A program made the position numbers and the translations under genes. The notes under the pieces were generated by a model, which searched no databases, was not told the DNA's origin, and was given only the letters and a program-made list of their open reading frames with translations. Positions 33,022 to 39,480 of a stretch of 39,480 nucleotides of DNA are shown here, piece after piece. Within the stretch, counting starts at the first letter, position 1; each line of letters begins with the position of its first letter. Origin of the DNA: Micromonospora qiuiae (GTDB taxonomy: Bacteria > Actinomycetota > Actinomycetes > Mycobacteriales > Micromonosporaceae); assembly GCF_016863555.1 (NCBI RefSeq), contig NZ_BOPC01000001.1:1-39480 (forward strand). Reading direction: 5' to 3'.

Positions 33022-33027
33022 ACGCTA
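33022..33027 (-). promoter_or_regulatory. -10 box (TAGCGT) of leaderless pafB mRNA
   Basis: TAGCGT ends seven bases before GTG 33014 on the minus strand. Confidence 0.55.
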
Positions 33028-33091
33028 GCAGCCGCGCCATCCTCCACACGCACCCGCGCCGGCCCACCAACCCACACCACCATCCAACCCC

Positions 33092-33165
33092 GCAGATCTT
33101 GCACCTTCGGTCGCCCGAATGCCCCCTTTAACAACGTTTGACCCGACAAAAAGTGCAAGATCTGC
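33092..33165. repeat. GATCTTGCAC palindromic element, copy 2
   Basis: GCAGATCTTGCAC (33092-33104) pairs perfectly with GTGCAAGATCTGC (33153-33165), with GGTCG (33109-33113) against CGAC (33144-33147) inside. It resembles the element at 28143-28212 but lies between divergent genes, pafB and the DUF3866 gene, so it is not simply a terminator. Confidence 0.85.
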
Positions 33166-33204
33166 AGGGGGTGTGGCGGGCGGCGCGCGCGGAGGAGGAG
33201 GGGG

Positions 33205-33210
33205 TAGCGT
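33205..33210 (+). promoter_or_regulatory. -10 box (TAGCGT) of the DUF3866 gene
   Basis: TAGCGT ends eight bases before GTG 33219. No Shine-Dalgarno precedes that GTG. Confidence 0.5.
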
Positions 33211-33218
33211 GGCGGGTC

Positions 33219-34304
33219 GTGGTGCGATGGCGGGCGGGAGTTGTGGCGGGGCTGCGGCGGCGGTGGACCGGGGCGGTCGAGCTGGACGTCGACGTCACCG
33301 AGGGCGGCACGATGCGAGCCCTGGCCTATCCCGAACTGGTCGGCGAGCCCGAAGTCGGCGACCGCGTACTGCTCAACGCCGGCGCGCTGCTGATGGGTCT
33401 GGGCACCGGCGGGTACGCCCTGGTCGTCGCGCTGCCGGACCGGCTGCCGCCGGACCCGCCGCAGGCCCTCGACTCCCGCGACGCCGGCCATCTGGTCAAG
33501 GCCCGCTACACCCCGCTACAACCGATCCTGCTCGGCGTCGACGAGGAGGCGTCGCCGCACCACCGGGTGCTGGCCGCCGCCGAAGACCTCGCCGGCCTGC
33601 CGGTGGTGACCGCCGACCTGCACTCGGCGCTGCCGGCGATCCTGGCCGGGATCCGCGCCGACGCCCCGCACGCCCGGGTGGCGTACCTGCTCACCGACGG
33701 CGGGGCGCTGCCCGCCTGGTTCTCCCGCACCCTGGCCGGCCTACGAGACGAGTTGGTCGGCACGATCAGCGTCGGGCAGGCGTTCGGCGGCGACCTGGAG
33801 GCGTCCACCCTGCACAGCGGCCTGCTCGCGGCCCGGCACGTGTTGCGCGCCGACGTGGCGGTGGTGGCGCAGGGCCCCGGCAACCTCGGCACCGGCACCC
33901 GGTGGGGCTTCTCCGGGGTGGCCGTCGGCGAGGCGGTCAACGCCGTCGCCACGCTGGGTGGGCGGCCGGTCGGCTCGCTGCGGATCTCCGCCGCCGACCC
34001 GCGCCCGCGACACCGTGGCGTGTCGCACCACAGCCTCACCGCGTACGGCCGGGTGGCGCTGGCCCGCGCGGAGCTGGTGGTGCCCGACTGCCTGGATCCG
34101 GCGCTGGCCGCCGAGGTGGACGCCGCGCTCGCCCCGCTCGCCGGGCGACACGCCGTGCTCCGGGTGCACACCGCCGGTCTGGACGCGGCGCTACGCCGCA
34201 GCCCGGTGCCGCTGTCGACGATGGGCCGCGGGCTGGACGCCGACCACGCCTACTTCTTGGCCGCCGCCGCGGCCGGCCGTCACGCCGCAAGCCTGCTGGC
34301 CTGA
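33219..34304 (+). CDS. DUF3866 family protein
   Basis: This 361-residue protein has no assigned function. It matches, from memory, the actinobacterial DUF3866 family. It has an Arg-rich start, a small beta-barrel-like N-terminal part (ELDVDVTEGGTMRALAYPELVGEPEVGDRVLLN) and an alpha/beta domain with the Gly-rich segment VVAQGPGNLGTGTRWGFSGVAVGEAVN and a conserved RHRGVSHHS histidine cluster. The His cluster suggests metal or nucleotide chemistry, but this is inference. GTG 33219 follows TAGCGT; an upstream frame runs into the palindrome. It is divergent from pafB. Confidence 0.85.
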   Translation: MVRWRAGVVAGLRRRWTGAVELDVDVTEGGTMRALAYPELVGEPEVGDRVLLNAGALLMGLGTGGYALVVALPDRLPPDPPQALDSRDAGHLVKARYTPLQPILLGVDEEASPHHRVLAAAEDLAGLPVVTADLHSALPAILAGIRADAPHARVAYLLTDGGALPAWFSRTLAGLRDELVGTISVGQAFGGDLEASTLHSGLLAARHVLRADVAVVAQGPGNLGTGTRWGFSGVAVGEAVNAVATLGGRPVGSLRISAADPRPRHRGVSHHSLTAYGRVALARAELVVPDCLDPALAAEVDAALAPLAGRHAVLRVHTAGLDAALRRSPVPLSTMGRGLDADHAYFLAAAAAGRHAASLLA

Positions 34305-34347
34305 GCCGCTGCGCTGCACGGCCGCGGCGACGCGCAGCAGCCGCGCC

Positions 34348-34539
34348 TCAGGCGAGAATGACCAGGGCGATCCAGGCGCCGACGATCAGCGCGAGGGCCA
34401 GCGCCAGCACCCACGTGGGGATGGTGTACTCGCCGCGCCGGTTGCGTTCGATCTCGGCGCGGATCTTGTCGCGGCGGCGTTCGTGCCAATTCTGCCGCTC
34501 GGTGCCCTGGCCGGGCCGATCGGGTGGTTGAGGAATCAT
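34348..34539 (-). CDS. Small tail-anchored membrane protein
   Basis: This 63-residue protein has a polar, charged N-terminal part (Pro/Gln, then NWHERRRDKIRAEIERNRRGEY) and a C-terminal membrane segment (42-62, IPTWVLALALALIVGAWIALV). The function is unknown. ATG 34539 is preceded by a TAGGCT box at nine bases. It is encoded 50 bp downstream of pafA on the same strand, with a hairpin between them. The gene is short but has clear coding bias. Confidence 0.7.
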   Translation of the reverse strand: MIPQPPDRPGQGTERQNWHERRRDKIRAEIERNRRGEYTIPTWVLALALALIVGAWIALVILA

Positions 34540-34554
34540 GACCGAGCAAGCCTA

Positions 34555-34583
34555 CCCGGCCCGCCCGGTAGCAACGGGCCGGG
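34555..34583 (-). terminator. Hairpin after pafA
   Basis: CCCGGCCCG (34555-34563) pairs with CGGGCCGGG (34575-34583) around an 11-nt loop, directly after the pafA stop and before the -10 box of the small membrane protein gene. No U-run. Confidence 0.5.
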
Positions 34584-34589
34584 TCACGC

Positions 34590-35948
34590 TCACATGCTGG
34601 CGATGAGCCGCTCCACCCGCTCGTCGTACGCCCGGAACGGGTCCTTGCAGAGCACGGTGCGCTGCGCCTGGTCGTTGAGCTTCAGGTGCACCCAGTCGAC
34701 GGTGAAGTCGCGCCGCTTCTCCTGCGCGTGCCGGATGAACTCGCCGCGCAGCCGCGCCCGGGTGGTCTGCGGCGGCGTCTCCTTGGCCTCGAAGATCTCC
34801 GGGTCGGTGGCCACCCGGTCCACATCACCACGCCGTTCCAGCAACGCGTAGAGCCCGCGCCCCCGGCGCACGTCGTGGTAGGCCAGATCCATCTGCGCCA
34901 CCCGTGGATGCGACAGCGGCAGGTCGTGCCTGCGCTGGTAACGCTCGATCAGCCGCAGCTTGGTCACCCAATCGATCTCCCGGGCCACCGGCTCCAGGTC
35001 GCCGGTCTCCACCGCCCGCAGCACCCGGCCCCACAGCTCGACCACCCGCTTGGCGGTCTGGTCGCCGCCGCGCCGCTCCACGAACTCGATCGCCTTGGCG
35101 AGGTACTCCTGCTGGATCTCCAGCGCGCTGATCTCCTTGCCCGAGGCCAGCCGCACCTTGCGCCGGCCGGTGATGTCGTGCGACACCTCCCGGATGGCCC
35201 GGATCGGATTCTCCAGAGTGAGGTCACGCATCACCACCCCGGCCTCGATCATCCGCAGCACGATGTCGGCGGTGCCGACCTTCAGCAGCGTGGTGACCTC
35301 GTTCATGTTGGAGTCGCCGACGATGACGTGCAGCCGGCGGTACCGTTCGGCGTCCGCGTGCGGCTCGTCCCGCGTGTTGATGATCGGGCGGCTGCGGGTG
35401 GTCGCCGAGGAGACTCCCTCCCAGATGTGCTCGGCCCGCTGGGACAGGCAATACACCGCGCCGCGCGGAGTCTGCAACACCTTGCCCGCGCCGCAGATCA
35501 ACTGGCGGGTGACCAGGAACGGGATCAACACGTCGGCCAGCCGGCCGAACTCACCGTGCCGGGAGACCAGGTAGTTCTCGTGGCAGCCGTACGAGTTGCC
35601 GGCCGAGTCGGTGTTGTTCTTGAACAGGTAGATCTCTCCGGCGATGCCCTCGTCGTGCAGCCGCTTCTCCGCGTCGACCAGCAACCCCTCCAGGATGCGC
35701 TCGCCGGCCCGGTCATGGGCGACCAGGTCGACCACCGAGTCGCACTCCGGAGTGGCGTACTCCGGGTGTGAGCCGACGTCCAGGTAGAGCCGCGCGCCGT
35801 TGCGCAGAAAGACATTGCTCGACCGGCCCCACGACACCACCCGGCGGAAGAGATATCGGGCGACCTCGTCAGGGGACAGCCGCCGCTGCCCACGGTAGGT
35901 GCAGGTGACGCCGTACTCGGTCTCCAGACCGAAGATTCGCCGCTCCAT
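34590..35948 (-). CDS. pafA: Pup-protein ligase PafA
   Basis: This 452-residue enzyme links the C-terminal Glu of the prokaryotic ubiquitin-like protein Pup to lysines of target proteins, using ATP, to mark them for the proteasome. The N-terminus [14 protein letters not shown] carries the catalytic Glu9; [14 protein letters not shown] and [18 protein letters not shown] are family hallmarks related to glutamine synthetase. The length matches mycobacterial PafA. ATG 35948 follows TAATGT (35960-35955) by six bases, so the mRNA is likely leaderless. Pup, Dop and proteasome core genes are not in this window; the upstream neighbour is rmlC. Confidence 0.97.
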   Translation of the reverse strand: MERRIFGLETEYGVTCTYRGQRRLSPDEVARYLFRRVVSWGRSSNVFLRNGARLYLDVGSHPEYATPECDSVVDLVAHDRAGERILEGLLVDAEKRLHDEGIAGEIYLFKNNTDSAGNSYGCHENYLVSRHGEFGRLADVLIPFLVTRQLICGAGKVLQTPRGAVYCLSQRAEHIWEGVSSATTRSRPIINTRDEPHADAERYRRLHVIVGDSNMNEVTTLLKVGTADIVLRMIEAGVVMRDLTLENPIRAIREVSHDITGRRKVRLASGKEISALEIQQEYLAKAIEFVERRGGDQTAKRVVELWGRVLRAVETGDLEPVAREIDWVTKLRLIERYQRRHDLPLSHPRVAQMDLAYHDVRRGRGLYALLERRGDVDRVATDPEIFEAKETPPQTTRARLRGEFIRHAQEKRRDFTVDWVHLKLNDQAQRTVLCKDPFRAYDERVERLIASM

Positions 35949-35954
35949 GATGAG

Positions 35955-35960
35955 ACATTA
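35955..35960 (-). promoter_or_regulatory. -10 box (TAATGT) of leaderless pafA mRNA
   Basis: TAATGT ends six bases before ATG 35948 on the minus strand. Confidence 0.55.
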
Positions 35961-36005
35961 GCCGTACCGAGGCCCCGTTCGTCACTGTCGCGGCACCTGT
36001 ACCGG

Positions 36006-36623
36006 TCAGACGAGGCCGGAATGCGCCCCGGCGCCCAGGGCCGCCGCGTAGTCGCGGCACGTGGCGTACTCCGGCAGCACGCCCGCGGCCAGCGCCAACG
36101 CCAACGTCGGCGCGGCGGCGTCCCGGGCGGACAGCAGCGGCACCTCAGGTGGCCACTCGATGCCCAACTCCTCGTCCAGCGGATGCACCACGCGCTCACC
36201 CGACGGGTTGTACGTGGCCGAACAGAGGTAGCTCAAGGTGGCGTCACCGGTCAGCGCGCAGACGCCGTGCCCAAGTCCTTCGGCCAGGTAGACCGCGCGC
36301 CGGTCCGCGTCGTCGAGGCGTACGCTCTCCCAGCGACCGAAAGTGGGTGAGCCGACCCGCAGGTCGACCACCACGTCGAGCACCGCGCCCCGCACGCAGG
36401 TGACGTACTTCGCCTGCCCCGGCGGCACGTCGGCGAAGTGGATGCCCCGCACCACGTCCCGAGCCGAAACGGAGAGGTTGGCCTGCGCCAACCGCAGCGG
36501 ATGGCCGACCGCCTCGGCAAGCCGGTCGAAGCGGTACCACTCCAGGAACAGGCCGCGCGGGTCACCGTGCTGGCGCGGGCTGACTTCCCAGGCTCCCTCG
36601 ATGCCCAGCGGCCGGATCTTCAC
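36006..36623 (-). CDS. rmlC: dTDP-4-dehydrorhamnose 3,5-epimerase
   Basis: This 205-residue cupin-fold enzyme epimerises dTDP-4-keto-6-deoxyglucose at C3 and C5, the third step to dTDP-L-rhamnose. Motifs: [27 protein letters not shown] (catalytic His), [25 protein letters not shown] and [20 protein letters not shown]. The GTG start at 36623 overlaps the rmlA stop (GTGA). It has a short C-terminal extension. RmlC-type enzymes also occur in antibiotic sugar pathways; the complete rml set here favours rhamnose for cell-wall polymers. Confidence 0.93.
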   Translation of the reverse strand: MKIRPLGIEGAWEVSPRQHGDPRGLFLEWYRFDRLAEAVGHPLRLAQANLSVSARDVVRGIHFADVPPGQAKYVTCVRGAVLDVVVDLRVGSPTFGRWESVRLDDADRRAVYLAEGLGHGVCALTGDATLSYLCSATYNPSGERVVHPLDEELGIEWPPEVPLLSARDAAAPTLALALAAGVLPEYATCRDYAAALGAGAHSGLV

Positions 36624-37546
36624 CGGACCTCCTTCCGCGGCCTGACCACCGAGCCCACCAGGTCCCCGGTCGCCCCATCGCGGCCGGTGGCCACCAGATC
36701 GAGCAGGTAGTCGCCGTAGCCGCTCCTGGTCAACGGCTCCGCCAACGCCCGCAACTGGTCGTCGTCGATCAAGCCGGCCCGCCAGACCACCTCCTCGACA
36801 CAGCCGATCTTCATGCCCTGCCGTTCCTCGATCACCCGAACGAACTCGGCGGCCTGCACCAGCGAGGCGAAGGTCCCGGTGTCCAACCAGGCGGTGCCAC
36901 GATCCAGCACCGTCACCGACAACTCGCCCAACTGCCGGTACGCCTCGTTCACCGCGGTGATCTCCAACTCCCCGCGGGCGCTCGGCACGAGCCCTCGGGC
37001 GATCTCCACCACCCGGTTGTCGTAGAAGTACAGCCCGGGCACCGCATACCGGGACCTGGGCCGCTGTGGCTTCTCCTCGATAGACAGCACCCGGCCCTCG
37101 CCGTCGAAGTGCACCACGCCGTACGCCTGCGGGTTCGCCACCGGGTAGGCGAAGATCCGCCCACCCATCGGGTCACCGGCCCCGGCCAACTGCCGGCCCA
37201 GGCCCATCCCGTGGAAGATGTTGTCGCCGAGGATCAGCGCCACCGCCTCGGCACCGAGGAAGTCCGCACCGAGCACGAAGGCCTGGGCGATCCCCTCGGG
37301 CCGGGCCTGGCTGACGTACTCCAGCCGCAGCCCGAACTGGCTGCCGTCGCCGAGCAGCCGCCGGAACTGGTCCTGATCCTCCGGCGTGGTAATCACCAGG
37401 ATCTCGCTCACCCCAGCCATCACCAGCGTGGAGAGCGGATAATAGATCATCGGCTTGTCGAAGACCGGCATCAGTTGCTTCGACACCGCCCGGGTGATCG
37501 GCCACAGCCGCGATCCGGTGCCACCAGCGAGCAGAATTCCGCGCAC
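36620..37546 (-). CDS. rmlA: Glucose-1-phosphate thymidylyltransferase
   Basis: This 308-residue nucleotidyltransferase makes dTDP-glucose from dTTP and glucose 1-phosphate, the first step of the pathway. The N-terminal signature is [37 protein letters not shown], followed by GDNIFHG and [12 protein letters not shown] 37546 lies six bases after TAGGCT (37558-37553) with no ribosome site, so the mRNA is probably leaderless. It is cotranscribed with rmlC. The divergent rmlB-rmlD pair completes the pathway. Confidence 0.96.
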   Translation of the reverse strand: MRGILLAGGTGSRLWPITRAVSKQLMPVFDKPMIYYPLSTLVMAGVSEILVITTPEDQDQFRRLLGDGSQFGLRLEYVSQARPEGIAQAFVLGADFLGAEAVALILGDNIFHGMGLGRQLAGAGDPMGGRIFAYPVANPQAYGVVHFDGEGRVLSIEEKPQRPRSRYAVPGLYFYDNRVVEIARGLVPSARGELEITAVNEAYRQLGELSVTVLDRGTAWLDTGTFASLVQAAEFVRVIEERQGMKIGCVEEVVWRAGLIDDDQLRALAEPLTRSGYGDYLLDLVATGRDGATGDLVGSVVRPRKEVR

Positions 37547-37552
37547 CCCGGG

Positions 37553-37558
37553 AGCCTA
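37553..37558 (-). promoter_or_regulatory. -10 box (TAGGCT) of leaderless rmlA mRNA
   Basis: TAGGCT ends six bases before GTG 37546. The divergent rmlB start GTG 37630 has TAGACT (37615-37620) nine bases upstream, so both promoters share an 83-bp gap. Confidence 0.55.
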
Positions 37559-37629
37559 TCCAGGGGCGCCACGAAGAGTCACGTGTCAGATACGCTACTC
37601 CACCTCGTTGCGCGTAGACTCCACGTCCT

Positions 37630-38631
37630 GTGAGGATCCTGGTCACCGGCGGCGCCGGCTTCATCGGTTCTGAGTACGTCCGGATGCTGCTGGGAGCGTC
37701 CACCCGTGACGCGGAGGAGGTGTCCGCGCTGGCACCGGCCCAGGTGACCGTGCTCGACGCCGTCACCTACTCCGGCAACCTGGCCAACCTGGCCCCGGTC
37801 CGCGACGACCCCCGGCTGCGGTTCGTCCACGGCGACATCCGTCAACCGGATCTGGTCGACGAGGTGGTGCCGGGGCACGACGTGATCGTCCACTTCGCCG
37901 CCGAGTCGCACGTCGACCGCTCGATCGCCGGGGCGACACCGTTCGTCACGACCAACGTGCTCGGCACGCAGACCCTGCTCGACGCCGCGCTGCGCCACGG
38001 CGTCCGCAGGTTCGTGCACATCTCCACCGACGAGGTGTACGGCTCCATCGCCGAAGGCTCCTGGACCGAGCAGTGGCCGCTGGCACCCAACTCGCCCTAC
38101 TCGGCTTCCAAAGCCGGATCCGACCTGCTCGCCCTCGCTTTCCACCGCACCCACGGCCTGGACGTCGTGGTGACCCGCTGCTCCAACAACTACGGGCCGT
38201 ACCAGTACCCGGAGAAAGTCATCCCGCTGTTCGTGACCAACCTGCTCGACGGGGGCACCGTGCCGCTCTACGGCGACGGCGGCAACGTACGGGACTGGTT
38301 GCACGTCCACGACCACTGCCGAGGCATCGCCCTGGTGCAGCACAAGGGCCGCGCCGGCGAGGTCTACCACATCGGCGGCGGCACCGAACTGACCAACAAG
38401 GAGCTGACCGCCCGGCTGCTCGACGCGTGCGGCGTCGGCTGGGACCGCGTCGTCGCGGTCCCCGACCGCAAGGGCCACGACCGCCGCTACTCGCTCGACA
38501 TCACCAAGATCGAAACCGAGCTGGGGTACGTCCCCAGCATCACCTTCGACACCGGACTCGCCGACACGGTCCGCTGGTACCGCGACCACCGCTCCTGGTG
38601 GGAGCCGCTGAAGGCAGCGTCGACCCCATGA
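37630..38631 (+). CDS. rmlB: dTDP-glucose 4,6-dehydratase
   Basis: This 333-residue extended SDR converts dTDP-glucose to dTDP-4-keto-6-deoxyglucose, using a tightly bound NAD. The cofactor motif is TGGAGFIGS (6-14); the active site has the STDEVYGS Thr-Asp-Glu triad and YSASKAGSD with Tyr and Lys; RCSNNYGPYQYPEKVIPLF and GDGGNVRDWLHV are family hallmarks. The GTG start opens on VRILVTGG. The stop overlaps rmlD by four bases (ATGA). Confidence 0.96.
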   Translation: MRILVTGGAGFIGSEYVRMLLGASTRDAEEVSALAPAQVTVLDAVTYSGNLANLAPVRDDPRLRFVHGDIRQPDLVDEVVPGHDVIVHFAAESHVDRSIAGATPFVTTNVLGTQTLLDAALRHGVRRFVHISTDEVYGSIAEGSWTEQWPLAPNSPYSASKAGSDLLALAFHRTHGLDVVVTRCSNNYGPYQYPEKVIPLFVTNLLDGGTVPLYGDGGNVRDWLHVHDHCRGIALVQHKGRAGEVYHIGGGTELTNKELTARLLDACGVGWDRVVAVPDRKGHDRRYSLDITKIETELGYVPSITFDTGLADTVRWYRDHRSWWEPLKAASTP

Positions 38632-39480
38632 GAGTGCTGGTGACCGGCGCCGCCGGGATGCTCGGACGCGACCTGGTCGAGGTGCTCGCCGGGCACCCTG
38701 AGCACACCGTGACCGCCGCCACCCGAGCCGAACTCGACATCACCGACCCGGCCGCCGGGCATGCCGCCGTGGCCGGCCACGACGTGGTCGTCAACGCCGC
38801 CGCGTGGACCGACGTCGACGGCGCCGAACGCCACGAAACCGCGGCCACCACGGTCAACGGCGACGCCGTGGCCCACCTCGCCGCGGCCTGCGCCACCCAC
38901 GGCGCCCGGCTGCTCCAGATCTCCACCGACTACGTCTTCCCCGGCGACGCCAGCAACCCCTACCCGGAAGACGCGCCGACCGCGCCGATCAACGCGTACG
39001 GCCGCAGCAAGCTCGCCGGGGAGCGGGCCGTCGCCCGACTGCTGCCCGACACCGGGTACGTGGTACGGACCGCCTGGCTCTACGGCACCCACGGCCGCAA
39101 CTTCGTCACCACCATGCTCGACCTGGCCGACCGGCACGAGTTCCTCGACGTCGTCGACGACCAACGCGGCCAACCCACCTGGTCCCACACCCTGGCCCAG
39201 CAACTGGTCGCGCTCGCCGAAGCCGCCATGGCCGGACGGGCCGCCCCCGGCGTCTACCACGGCACCTGCACCGGCGAGACCACCTGGCACGGGCTCGCCC
39301 GCGCCGTGTTCGACCGGCACGGGCTGGACCCCGACCGGATTCGACGCACCACCAGCGACCGCTTTCCGCGTCCCGCCCCCAGACCGGCCTACAGCGTTCT
39401 CGGCCACGCCCGGTGGGCCGCAGCGGGCCTACCCGCCCTACCCGACTGGCACACCACCCTGGCCGACGCCCTCCCCATCA
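38628..39480 (+). CDS. rmlD: dTDP-4-dehydrorhamnose reductase (partial, runs off the window)
   Basis: The first 284 codons of an SDR that reduces dTDP-4-keto-L-rhamnose to dTDP-L-rhamnose, the last step. The frame is open to the window end. The cofactor motif is TGAAGMLGRDL, then NAAAWTDVDGAE, STDYVFPGD, the catalytic YGRSK, and RTAWLYGTHGRNFV. Typical length is about 290-300, so only the last few codons are missing. ATG 38628 overlaps the rmlB stop. Gene order rmlC-rmlA divergent from rmlB-rmlD gives the whole dTDP-rhamnose route. Confidence 0.95.
   Translation, partial: MRVLVTGAAGMLGRDLVEVLAGHPEHTVTAATRAELDITDPAAGHAAVAGHDVVVNAAAWTDVDGAERHETAATTVNGDAVAHLAAACATHGARLLQISTDYVFPGDASNPYPEDAPTAPINAYGRSKLAGERAVARLLPDTGYVVRTAWLYGTHGRNFVTTMLDLADRHEFLDVVDDQRGQPTWSHTLAQQLVALAEAAMAGRAAPGVYHGTCTGETTWHGLARAVFDRHGLDPDRIRRTTSDRFPRPAPRPAYSVLGHARWAAAGLPALPDWHTTLADALPI

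Noticed and set aside
33092..33165. Terminator for pafB or DUF3866
   Set aside because: The two flanking genes diverge from it, so no transcript ends there.
33027..33219. PafBC/RecA-NDp-type promoter near the paf genes
   Set aside because: I looked for TTGTC-type boxes spaced before TANNNT and found none at these genes.
37561..37629. Specific regulator site between rmlA and rmlB
   Set aside because: I found only -10-like boxes and no convincing dyad in the gap.

Overview
This is a 39.5 kb chromosomal segment from a high-GC actinomycete, most likely Micromonosporaceae (Micromonospora or a close relative). The basis is the roughly 70% GC sequence with strong GC3 codon bias, the pafA / pafB-pafC / tatA-tatC / helY neighbourhood known from actinobacteria, and two copies of a 58-bp GGGGCCCTTCC element that I associate with Micromonospora intergenic DNA. 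Genus assignment is inference. I saw no tRNA, rRNA, insertion sequence, phage or CRISPR.

Region 1 (1-6153). A secreted protein, a His-containing membrane protein (DUF6529-like) and a Tat-lipoprotein Rieske protein form an operon that looks like an extracytoplasmic redox module. It converges on a Tat-exported class A beta-lactamase-like serine hydrolase. A 490-bp leader then carries a SAM-IV riboswitch, a hairpin that traps a Shine-Dalgarno, a 33-codon leader peptide with Met-Met and two Cys codons, and competing hairpins. It precedes a three-gene polar amino acid ABC importer. This serial control, SAM first and cysteine/methionine charging second, is the most interesting system in the window and points to import of a sulfur amino acid.

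Region 2 (6154-16033). A DUF559/AbiEi-type protein is followed by an ABC-2 drug-export operon, divergent from an unusual TetR regulator with a second, Hin-type HTH. A 48-bp dyad lies between them. Next come glpK, a gene-poor stretch with a long hairpin and a hexamer repeat, and an operon of a lower-GC membrane protein, a Baeyer-Villiger-type monooxygenase and a short-chain dehydrogenase.

Region 3 (16034-24494). Regulatory and transport genes: an RsbW-like ATPase, a TraR/DksA-type zinc protein preceded by a probably leaderless small ORF and a strong terminator, a NUDIX hydrolase, a membrane-anchored solute-binding protein overlapping a polytopic membrane protein, a 14-TM efflux pump divergent from soxR with a SoxR box between them, an ECF42-type sigma factor with its DGPF/YCII partner, and an orphan Phd-type antitoxin with tandem operator-like repeats.

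Region 4 (24495-39480). Housekeeping core: helY, an HAD phosphatase, a diacylglycerol-kinase-like gene, tatC, tatA, a small membrane protein, pafC, pafB, a DUF3866 gene, a tail-anchored small protein and pafA. The dTDP-rhamnose genes follow as two divergent pairs (rmlC-rmlA leftward, rmlB-rmlD rightward, with rmlD cut by the window end).

Across the window at least a dozen genes have a TANNNT-type -10 box only 6-9 nt before the start codon and no Shine-Dalgarno, so leaderless transcription appears to be the main mode here.
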